64,000 bases of DNA, taken from an uncultured Ruminococcus sp. GTDB lineage: Bacteria > Bacillota > Clostridia > Oscillospirales > Acutalibacteraceae. Under the pieces are notes generated by a model that ran no database searches, had not been told where the DNA came from, and saw only the letters and a program-made list of their open reading frames with translations. Shown here one piece after another: positions 1 to 7,670 of the stretch. Within the stretch, counting starts at the first letter, position 1, and each line of letters begins with the position of its first letter. Location: the NCBI GenBank assembly GCA_902765855.1, contig CACXBF010000006.1, positions 1 through 64,000 on the forward strand, written 5' to 3'. The position numbers and the translations under genes are program-made.

Positions 1-50
1 TGTTGATATAATTCTACGGCATTTCTTTTGTACTCATAACTATAACGCAT
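1..50 (-). CDS. IS3-family transposase OrfA, first 16 codons only
   Basis: Only the 5' end of this gene lies in the window; the rest is beyond position 1. The minus strand reads ATG CGT TAT AGT TAT GAG TAC AAA (MRYSYEYKRNAVELYQ), which resembles the start of IS3/IS150-type OrfA helix-turn-helix proteins. A GGAGGG Shine-Dalgarno sits 8 bases upstream of the ATG. The family is inferred from these few residues together with the nearby IS-like terminus. Confidence 0.5.
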   Translation of the reverse strand, partial: MRYSYEYKRNAVELYQ

Positions 51-94
51 AAAAATAACCCTCCTTACTGGTTTTGTCCAGCAAAGAGGGTACA
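1..94. mobile_element. Terminal part of an IS3-family (IS150-like) insertion sequence
   Basis: Read on the minus strand from 94, the sequence starts TGTACCCTCTTTGCTGGACA. This looks like the TGTAC...GGACA terminal inverted repeats of IS150-group elements and lies just upstream of the OrfA start. The probable element end is therefore near 94. The other end and any target duplication are outside the window. Confidence 0.5.
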
Positions 95-142
95 TATCAT
101 TATTTGGCAGCTATTTTTTAACAAGATTACGGAAAATTAAAT

Positions 143-203
143 AATAGAGCATATAAATGGCAAAAATCATTTTTAATGATAGCCAAATATATGCTCTATT
201 TTT
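143..203. terminator. Long AT-rich hairpin, probable bidirectional terminator
   Basis: A perfect 13-bp stem (143-155 with 188-200) encloses further paired segments (GGC/GCC and ATCATT/AATGAT) and is followed by a T run; an A-rich tract precedes it. It separates the IS end from the promoter at 339. Nothing else codable is seen in 95-447. Confidence 0.6.
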
Positions 204-338
204 AATGTATTTATTAAAATTTTTAGATTTAAGCTTATTCAAAATAGCGATTAGCAATTAATTGGTTTCATATGGGACAAAATCTTACATTTTATTTATT
301 TCATTATTTGTAAATATTATTATAATTTTGTTAAACAG

Positions 339-367
339 TTGAAATTATACAAATTTTACGGTATAAT
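339..367 (+). promoter_or_regulatory. SigA-type promoter of the 448-4245 cluster
   Basis: TTGAAA at 339-344 and TATAAT at 362-367 are separated by exactly 17 bp. No other clear promoter is seen before the four following genes, so they probably form one transcript. Confidence 0.7.
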
Positions 368-447
368 ATATTAGCAAAGTGTTGCGGCTGACTATTTTCT
401 AAATTAATCTTTCAAAAATTAGTTTAATAGACTGCTATAATGAATTT

Positions 448-1251
448 ATGAAGGTGATATATATCAGTACCGGTGCATGGATATTTCTTGGCATAGTATG
501 TGCCTTATTGATAATTGGAGTAGTTATTACATATAAAGTAAAGAGAAAAATAAAAGATTTTTCTCGACAGGCTTTCGGAACAGACAGCTTGCTTGAGGGA
601 TATAAACAAACAAAAGAAAGTCTTGCAGAAACTCCTCGCTCTCTTCATGCTATGACAAATGCACTTTTGCCTGCAATAAGCCGAGATTTTCCGGAGTTTG
701 ATTATGCACAATTTCGCCAAAAGGCTGAAAATATGCTTCGTGCATATTTTAATTCAATAGAAGCTAAAGATCTCAAAGAGCTTGAAGCTGTTTCTGCGAC
801 GGACAGCATTAAGGATAAGGTTCAGGGAATTATTTCAGACCTCGAATCTATGAATAGAACTCAACACTTTGACGAGGTCACTATACATAAAACCGAAATA
901 GCCAATTATGAAACCAAAAGGGGCTATTGTGTAATCACACTTGAATCGGCTGTCGGACTTTATAATTTTATCACAGATGAAACCGGTAAGGTTGTAGGCG
1001 GAGATAAATCTCTGAAACGACAGACGGTCTATTCTCAGGAGCTTGTCTATATTCAGGACCCTGATAAGATGCAACAGGCAGGTTTCTACTTTTCAATCAG
1101 TCTTTCTTGCCCTAACTGTGGTGCTCCGATTAAAAAACTCGGAACGAAATTCTGTGAATACTGCGGTTCTGGCGTTAAAGAAATAAATATCAGAAGCTGG
1201 AGCTTCAACGATATAAAAGAACTAAATACGCAAACTAAAAAATATTATTAA
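448..1251 (+). CDS. Membrane-anchored Tim44-like protein with C-terminal zinc ribbon
   Basis: Residues 9-30 form one hydrophobic membrane segment, followed by a basic stretch (KVKRKIKDF). A soluble central domain (about 75-200) resembles Tim44-like/YdjH-type domains, and residues about 220-240 hold a CPNCG...CEYCG zinc ribbon. It is first in a cluster with an SPFH protein and a YdjG-like zinc-ribbon protein, which parallels the Bacillus ydjGHI genes associated with PspA-type envelope stress. The N-out/N-in topology is not settled. No good Shine-Dalgarno precedes the ATG at 448, so translation initiation is uncertain. Role in membrane stress is inference from context. Confidence 0.6.
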   Translation: MKVIYISTGAWIFLGIVCALLIIGVVITYKVKRKIKDFSRQAFGTDSLLEGYKQTKESLAETPRSLHAMTNALLPAISRDFPEFDYAQFRQKAENMLRAYFNSIEAKDLKELEAVSATDSIKDKVQGIISDLESMNRTQHFDEVTIHKTEIANYETKRGYCVITLESAVGLYNFITDETGKVVGGDKSLKRQTVYSQELVYIQDPDKMQQAGFYFSISLSCPNCGAPIKKLGTKFCEYCGSGVKEINIRSWSFNDIKELNTQTKKYY

Positions 1252-1268
1252 ATGGGAGATGTTTTATT

Positions 1269-2702
1269 ATGGGTATTATCAGAGCAACTATTGATGCAAT
1301 CGGCGGCGGTCTTGCTGATTCGTGGTTGGAGGTTATCGAACCGTCAGAAATGGATATGAGAACTGTCTTTGCACCTGGTGTATCAGTTCCACAGGGCAGA
1401 AATGATAAGCGTAACAGCAATACAAAGGGTACTTCAAACACAGTTTCCAACGGTTCTATCATTCATGTTTATGAGCATCAGATGATGATTCTCGTAGACG
1501 GCGGTGCTATTGTTGACTACACAGCTGAACCTGGTTACTTCAAGGTTGATAACTCCTCCTTGCCATCACTTTTTAATGGTCAGTTTGGTGCAAGCGTTAA
1601 AGAAACATTTAACCGTATCAAATTTGGCGGTACAACTCCTGGTGTTCAGAAGGTATTCTACATAAATACTGCTGAAATGGCTGGTATTAACTTCGGTACA
1701 AAGACACCTATCAACTATTATGATGGTGTTTACGACATGGATTTGAATGTTCGTGCTTTTGGTAAATTCTCAATCGCACTTACAGAAAACCCACTCGAAT
1801 TCTATAAAAAGGTTATTCCGACATCTGCTGTTACAAACAATGAGGCTGTCGATATTGGTGACCTTATCAACGAAAACTACATTATGGAGTTCCTTGATGC
1901 TCTCCAGCAGGCTCTCACAGAAATTTCTGCTAATAATGTAAGAATTTCTCAGATAAGCACAAGAGCTAACAGAGACCTCCTCAAGAGTACAATTTCCGAC
2001 CTCCTCTATGAATCCTGGAGAAGAGACCGTGGTATCGTTATCGGCGATGTAGGTGTTACAGTTTCCTACGACGACGAAACAAAGAAGATTCTTACAGAAC
2101 GCAACAAGGGTGCTATGCTCAAGGACGCAACCATCAGAGAAGGTTATGTACAGGGTTCTGTCGCAAGAGGTCTTGAGGCAGCCGGTAGCAACGCAAATGG
2201 TTCTATGGCTGGCTTTATGGGTATGGGCATTGGTATGAATGCAGGCGGTAACTTTATGGGTGCTGCTTCTAACAACAATATGCAGCAGATGCAGATGCAA
2301 CAGCAGGCACAGCAACAAGCTCAACAGCAGGCTGCTTATCAGCAACAACAGCAGCAGGCACAACCTCAACAGCCACAGCAGCAACAATCTGCTCCAGAAC
2401 CAACTCCTGCACCAGCAGCAGAAGGTTGGACTTGTTCTTGCGGTAAGACCGGCAACACAGGCAAATTCTGTGCAGAATGTGGCTCGCCAAAGCCAGCTCC
2501 TGTTGATAATGGTCCATGGACTTGTCCTGAATGCGGAGGCCAGAATACTGGAAAATTCTGTGCTAACTGCGGAACAAAAAAACCAGAAAAGCCAAAGAAG
2601 ATCAAGTGCGACAAGTGCGGATACGAGCCTGATATGAGCGGTCCTATTCCAAAGTTCTGCCCGAACTGCGGCGACCCAATCAATGAAAGCGATATGATTT
2701 AA
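1269..2702 (+). CDS. SPFH/Band-7 domain protein (YdjI-like) with C-terminal zinc ribbons
   Basis: The first about 330 residues match SPFH 'virion core protein' YdjI-type proteins, which assemble as membrane-associated scaffolds. A Q-rich low-complexity linker (about 335-385, encoded by CAG/CAA runs) leads to three zinc-ribbon modules with paired CxC/CxxC knuckles (about 393-410, 417-435, 443-470). The start at 1269 has a GGGAGATG ribosome site 8 bases upstream and follows the previous gene by 17 bp. Neighbouring genes also end or begin in zinc ribbons, suggesting a shared membrane complex. No transmembrane helix is evident. Confidence 0.8.
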   Translation: MGIIRATIDAIGGGLADSWLEVIEPSEMDMRTVFAPGVSVPQGRNDKRNSNTKGTSNTVSNGSIIHVYEHQMMILVDGGAIVDYTAEPGYFKVDNSSLPSLFNGQFGASVKETFNRIKFGGTTPGVQKVFYINTAEMAGINFGTKTPINYYDGVYDMDLNVRAFGKFSIALTENPLEFYKKVIPTSAVTNNEAVDIGDLINENYIMEFLDALQQALTEISANNVRISQISTRANRDLLKSTISDLLYESWRRDRGIVIGDVGVTVSYDDETKKILTERNKGAMLKDATIREGYVQGSVARGLEAAGSNANGSMAGFMGMGIGMNAGGNFMGAASNNNMQQMQMQQQAQQQAQQQAAYQQQQQQAQPQQPQQQQSAPEPTPAPAAEGWTCSCGKTGNTGKFCAECGSPKPAPVDNGPWTCPECGGQNTGKFCANCGTKKPEKPKKIKCDKCGYEPDMSGPIPKFCPNCGDPINESDMI

Positions 2703-2734
2703 TGCTTTGCTAAAATTTAATGGAAGGTAGGTAG

Positions 2735-2754
2735 CCCTGCCTTAATCGGCGGGG
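2735..2754 (+). promoter_or_regulatory. Hairpin that pairs with the ribosome-binding site of the 2765 gene
   Basis: CCCTGCC (2735-2741) can pair with GGCGGGG (2748-2754) across a 6-base loop, with one G-U pair. The right arm contains the GGGG of the GGGGTG Shine-Dalgarno before the ATG at 2765. The structure would mask the site; regulation is inferred. Confidence 0.4.
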
Positions 2755-2764
2755 TGTAAAGCTT

Positions 2765-3835
2765 ATGAGTACAGTTGCATATAAGTGTATAAACTGCGGC
2801 GGTCCACTTGAATTTAATCCTGCAAAGCAGATGTTCTCTTGCGAATACTGTAGAAGTGACTTTACTGAAAAGGAACTTAAAGACCATTTCGGCGAGCTTG
2901 ATGAGGAGCTTAACGACGAAGCTAACAAGGTTGATGAAACTCAAGCCGAAGACAATGAATTTGGTTTTGGCGGTGTGCTTTTCTCTTGCCCGAACTGCGG
3001 TGCGGAGATTGTCACAGACGAAACAACAGCGGCTACCGAGTGCGTATATTGTCATAGTCCGGTCGTTCTTTCGGGCAGACTTGCAGGCAATATGAAACCC
3101 AATCTTGTTATTCCGTTTGGTTTTACAGAAAAAGATGCAAAAGAAAAATTCTATGCTATGTGCAAGAAAAAGTGGTTCTTGCCAAGGGATTTTGTTTCGG
3201 ACGCACACATAGACAAGATGAAAGGCGTCTACTATCCATATTGGCTTGTAGATTCAGATAAAGCAGGTTCTTGCAACGCTACCGGTAAAAAATACAGAAC
3301 ATGGCGTTCAGGCGATTATGAGTATAAAGAGACAAAAACTTATTCTATTTCAAGAATGGGTAATATAGCTTTCCATAAGTTCCCACAGTCAGCTCTCAGT
3401 AAGGAAGACCACCAAATGATGAAATTCGTCAATCCTTACGATAATGAGGCCTTAACCGATTTCTCTATGTCTTATCTTTCAGGTTTCCAAGCTGAAAAGC
3501 GTGATACAGAGAGGGCAGATGTTCAGGAGCAGGTTGATAAGGAACTTCTCGAATACTCAAAGAAAATATTTAAGGACACAATGTCACAGTATGACAGCGT
3601 AACCCTCGACAATATTCATATGAATACAGTTCAGGAAGATTGGAAATATGCACTTTTCCCGGTTTGGCTTATGACCTATACATATAAGGATAAGCAAAAG
3701 ATTTTTGCTATAAATGGTCAAACAGGTAAGACCTATGGTGAATTGCCATGCTCACTCGGAAAGCTTGCACTTTTCGGAGCAGGATTATTCGTAGTGCTTA
3801 GTGCGATAATTTTCGGATTGGGGTATTGTCTATGA
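2765..3835 (+). CDS. YdjG-like protein with two zinc ribbons and a C-terminal membrane helix
   Basis: Zinc ribbons at about residues 8-31 (CINCG...CEYC) and 76-100 (CPNCG...CVYC) resemble the TFIIB-type ribbons of YdjG. They are followed by a soluble domain with a GVYYPYWLVD-type motif (about 155-165), and residues about 330-354 form one hydrophobic C-terminal helix. In Bacillus, YdjG and YdjH are reported to recruit a PspA homologue to the membrane. No PspA gene is seen here. The start is ATG with a GGGGTG ribosome site that lies in a small hairpin. The stop overlaps the next start (ATGA), so translation is probably coupled. Confidence 0.65.
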   Translation: MSTVAYKCINCGGPLEFNPAKQMFSCEYCRSDFTEKELKDHFGELDEELNDEANKVDETQAEDNEFGFGGVLFSCPNCGAEIVTDETTAATECVYCHSPVVLSGRLAGNMKPNLVIPFGFTEKDAKEKFYAMCKKKWFLPRDFVSDAHIDKMKGVYYPYWLVDSDKAGSCNATGKKYRTWRSGDYEYKETKTYSISRMGNIAFHKFPQSALSKEDHQMMKFVNPYDNEALTDFSMSYLSGFQAEKRDTERADVQEQVDKELLEYSKKIFKDTMSQYDSVTLDNIHMNTVQEDWKYALFPVWLMTYTYKDKQKIFAINGQTGKTYGELPCSLGKLALFGAGLFVVLSAIIFGLGYCL

Positions 3836-4245
3836 GAAATATATTAAAAAAATCCTCCGTACTTATAGCGGTACTTATGGTTGCAATGCTTTTTGCGGGA
3901 ATAAGCTGTTTTGCATATGAGCAGGAAGCTATTCCGACTGAAGCAGAAGCTTCTGTTAGCGAAATTACAGATAACGAAGCAGTAGAAACTCAAGAGATTC
4001 AAATTTATGAATCCAAAAGTTCAGAAGATAAATCTCTCGGAAAGAATCTTGCAATGGGGATTGGTTCTGGCTTTGTAATTGCCTTGATTGTGTGTATCTG
4101 CATTTATTTTTCATATAAAAAGCATGGTGCAACAGAGCCGTATAAGTATGATGAAAACGCAAAGCTCACACTTATAGATTCATCTGATGTGCTTGTTAAT
4201 ACACACATTGAAAAACGCAAGATAGAAAAAGATAATAACGATTAA
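3832..4245 (+). CDS. Small signal-peptide membrane protein, possible remnant of a TPM-domain protein
   Basis: 137 residues: an N-terminal signal sequence (about 1-27), an acidic Ser/Glu/Thr-rich exported segment, one membrane helix (about 71-95) and a charged cytosolic tail. The tail (NAKLTLIDSSDVLVNTHIEK) resembles the tails of clostridial TPM_phosphatase-domain proteins, but the TPM domain that should sit between signal peptide and helix is absent. The ATG at 3832 overlaps the previous stop. The similarity is weak, so the TPM relation is inference. Confidence 0.5.
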   Translation: MRNILKKSSVLIAVLMVAMLFAGISCFAYEQEAIPTEAEASVSEITDNEAVETQEIQIYESKSSEDKSLGKNLAMGIGSGFVIALIVCICIYFSYKKHGATEPYKYDENAKLTLIDSSDVLVNTHIEKRKIEKDNND

Positions 4246-4274
4246 CAACTTTTGATGTAATACTATATCAATAC

Positions 4275-4317
4275 AAAACGGCTTGAAATCTGGAATCACA
4301 GATTTTAAGCCGTTTTT
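4275..4317 (+). terminator. Rho-independent terminator of the 448-4245 cluster
   Basis: AAACGGCTT-AAATCTG pairs with CAGATTT-AAGCCGTTT around a 6-base loop, followed by TTTTT. It lies 30 bp after the last gene. Confidence 0.85.
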
Positions 4318-4320
4318 ATG

Positions 4321-4353
4321 TAAAAATAAAACTCCGTTTACATAAAAACGGAG
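4321..4353 (-). terminator. Terminator for the minus-strand gene ending at 4367
   Basis: Read on the minus strand, CTCCGTTTTTATGTAAACGGAG forms a stem-loop followed by a T-rich tail. It sits back to back with the plus-strand terminator. Confidence 0.75.
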
Positions 4354-4366
4354 CAATTTATGAATT

Positions 4367-5023
4367 TTATAGCGATAATAAATCGGTAATATTATCTATA
4401 TCAAGATACCAAGTACCGTCTATTTTTATAAAGCACATTTCTGAGCTTGTTGAATTTTTTTCTGCATTAGCAGCTTTAACTTCTGTTATAACAGTTGCTT
4501 TAGCAGCTTCTTCTATTGTTGCTGTAGAACCATATTTATTATTATATTCATTAGTAAGTTTTGTGAGACTTTTTTCGTCTTTATAAAGTACCTCGCTTTG
4601 TACCTCATAAACAATTTTAAAATCCGTTCCATATTTCTTTTTATTGCTGCGATTTTCTTGCCACAGCTTATCTTCACAATCAAGAACCATATCATCGTAT
4701 TTTTTATAATTTTTATTTGTACTTAAAGTGTAATTTATATAATCTTTTGGCAAAATTTCCATATATTCATTGACGTCTATTTCCTGAATAGCATTAAGCT
4801 CTTTCTCTATAACCATTGTATAGCTATTCTGATTAGGAAAAAAGTCCATGCACATAATAATTACCATTGTCGTTATAAATAAAACGGCAAGCACACTTAT
4901 TATGGCGAGAATTACTGTGTGCCTTTTACTTGGTTTGGTTTCAGCTTCGCTGACCTCCGCACCGCAGAAGCCACAGTATTTACGCCCTTTTTCTATGGAT
5001 TTTCCGCATTTTGTGCAGACCAT
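4367..5023 (-). CDS. Zinc-ribbon membrane protein of unknown function
   Basis: An N-terminal zinc ribbon (CTKCGKSIEKGRKYCGFCG, residues 3-21) is followed by a basic linker and one membrane helix (about 36-60). An extracytoplasmic domain of about 150 residues ends in a sequence with a WYLDIDN motif, as in uncharacterised clostridial zinc_ribbon_2 proteins. I prefer the ATG at 5023, which has AGGGTG 6 bases upstream, over the in-frame GTG at 5032. It faces the YdjGHI-like cluster convergently; a functional link is unproven. Confidence 0.6.
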   Translation of the reverse strand: MVCTKCGKSIEKGRKYCGFCGAEVSEAETKPSKRHTVILAIISVLAVLFITTMVIIMCMDFFPNQNSYTMVIEKELNAIQEIDVNEYMEILPKDYINYTLSTNKNYKKYDDMVLDCEDKLWQENRSNKKKYGTDFKIVYEVQSEVLYKDEKSLTKLTNEYNNKYGSTATIEEAAKATVITEVKAANAEKNSTSSEMCFIKIDGTWYLDIDNITDLLSL

Positions 5024-5073
5024 TTCAATCACCCTAAGTAAGATTATGCTACTATTGTAGTTTATTAGTTTAC

Positions 5074-5907
5074 TTATTTAGAAATTTTCTTTTCTATAAT
5101 ATTCGCCGCTTCATCGGCCGGCTCATTTATAACAGTCTCTATTCTGCCGTTATCAGAAATTTTTGCAAACTCCGAATCTATTGGGAATCTTGCAAGAATA
5201 TCAATATCATAAGTTTTGGCTACTTCATCGAGCTTGCTTTCACCAAAAGGATAGAGTCGCTTTCCGCAATCGGGACATTCAAGATAGCTCATATTCTCAA
5301 TAACGCCCAAAATCGGAATATTCATCATCTTAGCCATTTTAACAGCTTTTTCTACAATCATAGAGACAAGCTCTTGTGGAGAAGTTACTATAATGATTCC
5401 GTCAAGCGGAATAGACTGGAAAACTGTCAGCGGAACATCGCCTGTCCCTGGCGGCATATCCACAAACATATAGTCGATATTATCCCAATGTGCTTCACCC
5501 CAAAATTGCTTAACTGCACCTGCTATCATAGGTCCACGCCAAACAATCGGGTCACTCTCATTATCAAGTATGAGATTAGCAGAGATAATTTCTATTCCTG
5601 TTTCGCTTGTTGCTGGTTCGAGTCCTTTATCACCACCGATAAGCCTTCCTTTAATACCAAAAGCCTTTGGAATTGACGGACCTGTAATATCAGCATCGAG
5701 TATAGCGGTTTTATAGCCTTTTCTATTGAACATAACGGCAAGTGTAGAGGTTACGAGTGATTTTCCAACTCCACCCTTACCGCTTACTATTCCTATGACA
5801 TGCTTAACACTACTATATTCATTGAGTTTTTCGAGAAAGCTTTCTTTCTCACGAGATTCGCAATTTGCAGAACACGAGCTGCAATCGTGTGTACATTCTT
5901 CAGACAT
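5074..5907 (-). CDS. mrp: Mrp/NBP35-family P-loop ATPase (iron-sulfur cluster carrier)
   Basis: The protein has a deviant Walker A motif GKGGVGKS (about residues 43-50), a DADITGPS switch and DMPPGTGD Walker B-type motif, and the paired CPDCG cysteines (about 217-220) that hold a bridging Fe-S cluster in the ApbC/Mrp family. The N-terminus carries extra cysteines (CTHDCSSCSANC, residues 5-16), as in clostridial NBP35-like forms. Length (277) is normal. The ATG has an AGGGGGT ribosome site. The expected role is transfer of Fe-S clusters to apo-proteins in the cytosol. Confidence 0.92.
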   Translation of the reverse strand: MSEECTHDCSSCSANCESREKESFLEKLNEYSSVKHVIGIVSGKGGVGKSLVTSTLAVMFNRKGYKTAILDADITGPSIPKAFGIKGRLIGGDKGLEPATSETGIEIISANLILDNESDPIVWRGPMIAGAVKQFWGEAHWDNIDYMFVDMPPGTGDVPLTVFQSIPLDGIIIVTSPQELVSMIVEKAVKMAKMMNIPILGVIENMSYLECPDCGKRLYPFGESKLDEVAKTYDIDILARFPIDSEFAKISDNGRIETVINEPADEAANIIEKKISK

Positions 5908-5957
5908 CTACTTTACCCCCTAAGGTAAATATTATTATTCTTAACAAAGGGAATAAA

Positions 5958-6530
5958 TTATTCCTTATCTTCACTGTTATCATTTTCAGAATCAGTGTTT
6001 ATATCGTCATCATCATCGTCATGAATAACAATTTCGCTGCTGCCATCAGATTCAACAGTAAATTCATCATCGTTAATTTCATCGTCTATTGTGTTTGTAT
6101 CTTGCTGAACAGAATCAGAATTATCTATCTCATATCCGCTAAGGAAAGTATATGGAATGCCATATCCAAGAACGATAGACGCAAGATATATGATAGGCGA
6201 ACATGAAACAATTTCTGCTGATAGAGGAAGCTGGCTTATCAAAGCCGCGAGAATTATATAGAGTGCAGGCAAATCCATAATTATGAGAGTGGCAGGAGAA
6301 AATCTTATAACCTGTTTGCCATCACCAACACGGGTTGCATAGAAAAGAAAAAGTCCAAACAAAACGAAAACAATTATGCAAAGCAATGCACGAAGCCAAA
6401 CCTGACCTACCTTGTCAATCATATTCATGAAAAAGTATGAGCAAATTAAAAATGCAGTTACAAGTATAGCGGAGAAGATTAATCCTCCTGTATTTTTCTT
6501 ACGGGTAGATTTATTTTTGTTATTTTTCAA
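5958..6530 (-). CDS. Four-helix membrane protein with acidic C-terminal tail, unknown function
   Basis: A lysine-rich N-terminus is followed by about four hydrophobic helices (roughly 17-38, 46-65, 78-100 and 106-128), then a highly acidic tail rich in Asp and Glu from about 135 to the end. I recognise no family. The ATG at 6539 is only 1 base from GGAGG, so the in-frame TTG at 6530 (10 bases away) is the more likely start. It lies 50 bp upstream of mrp and could be cotranscribed with it. Confidence 0.55.
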   Translation of the reverse strand: MKNNKNKSTRKKNTGGLIFSAILVTAFLICSYFFMNMIDKVGQVWLRALLCIIVFVLFGLFLFYATRVGDGKQVIRFSPATLIIMDLPALYIILAALISQLPLSAEIVSCSPIIYLASIVLGYGIPYTFLSGYEIDNSDSVQQDTNTIDDEINDDEFTVESDGSSEIVIHDDDDDDINTDSENDNSEDKE

Positions 6531-6666
6531 AGCAATCATTCCTCCAAATTAATATAATATACATTTTATCACAGTTAATTATAATATAATGTCAAAATAG
6601 AATTAAAAATACAAGAAATGTAATAGTAGACTATGTTTGCCAAATTAACAGCAAAACTAAAAATAA

Positions 6667-7596
6667 TTATTCAGCGTTGCTAATCAATTTAGCAACCAAG
6701 CAATACCAACCCTTGTCTGTGCGGGTTTCAATGATTTTAAGTGTTTTTGGTAAGGCAGAAAGAACATCTTCAAGGCGAGAATCTATTATTCCACTCATAA
6801 TATAAACGGTGTCCTTGTGCATATGCTTTTCTATATCGCCCGAAAGCATAATAATTGCATCAGCTACTATATTTGCTGTAATTATATCATATGTTCCGGT
6901 TACTTCATCAGCCAGATTGCCGTGAATAGCTGTATATCTCTCAGAAACACCATTTCTTTCAGCATTTTCTACTGAAGCTTTAACCGCAAGCTCATCGATA
7001 TCTATGCCGATTGCATTTTTTGCACCAAGTAAAAGTGATGCAACCGCCAAAATTCCACTACCGCAACCAACATCAAGAACGGTTGCTCCATCATTAACAT
7101 ATTTTTCGAGAGCCTCAAGACAAAGGCGAGTTGTTTCGTGAGTACCTGTTCCAAAAGCAATGCCGGGTTCAAGATGAAGGACAGTTCTGCCCTTAGGGTC
7201 GTAGTCGTCACGCCATACAGGACGAATAAGCAATTTTTCACCAATTTCTATCGGATAGAAATACTTCTTCCAATTATCAAGACAAGCCTCAACATCGCAC
7301 TTATCCGTAAGAATCTTAAAGTTGATATTTTCTGCACGAAAACGTTCCTCAAGAAAAGCTGTTGCCTCAGCAGGATTATCCTCAGGGCTTATATATATGT
7401 GTATTCTTGCAGTTTCACGATTTTTCGCAAGAAGTTCTTCATCAATAAGGTCTATCTTTGCTATTTCAAGAACTTCCTCTTCAAGCGAGCTATAATCTTC
7501 AATATATATTCCATAGGGAACAGTCATAACTGCGATATTCTCTGCACGCTCAACATCTTTAGCGGCAACCTCGGCTATAATTTCTGTCCAATCCAT
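6667..7596 (-). CDS. prmA: Ribosomal protein L11 methyltransferase
   Basis: PrmA trimethylates lysines and the N-terminus of ribosomal protein L11 using S-adenosylmethionine. The C-terminal half has the class I SAM-binding motif VLDVGCGSGILAVAS (about residues 170-184) and a downstream NIVAD motif. The N-terminal about 110 residues match the substrate-recognition domain, and GTGTHETTRLCLEAL (about 147-161) is a family signature. Length 309 is typical. The start has AAAGGAAG upstream. Confidence 0.93.
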   Translation of the reverse strand: MDWTEIIAEVAAKDVERAENIAVMTVPYGIYIEDYSSLEEEVLEIAKIDLIDEELLAKNRETARIHIYISPEDNPAEATAFLEERFRAENINFKILTDKCDVEACLDNWKKYFYPIEIGEKLLIRPVWRDDYDPKGRTVLHLEPGIAFGTGTHETTRLCLEALEKYVNDGATVLDVGCGSGILAVASLLLGAKNAIGIDIDELAVKASVENAERNGVSERYTAIHGNLADEVTGTYDIITANIVADAIIMLSGDIEKHMHKDTVYIMSGIIDSRLEDVLSALPKTLKIIETRTDKGWYCLVAKLISNAE

Positions 7597-7624
7597 AATC
7601 TACTTCCTTTCTAACCTTAAAATA

Positions 7625-7656
7625 AAGGGAAAACCTACAAAAGAGGTTTTCCCCTT
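7625..7656 (-). terminator. Terminator after the binding-protein gene
   Basis: Minus-strand AAGGGGAAAACCT pairs with AGGTTTTCCC around a 7-base loop and is followed by TTTATTTT. It sits between the end of the 7671 gene and the prmA start. Confidence 0.7.
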
Positions 7657-7670
7657 AAATATATTATTTA

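Noticed and set aside
1770-2683. Long ORFs in other frames of the SPFH gene, up to 205 codons
   Set aside because: They mirror the Q-rich and biased codon stretches of the real gene and have low-complexity Leu/Gln products without ribosome sites.
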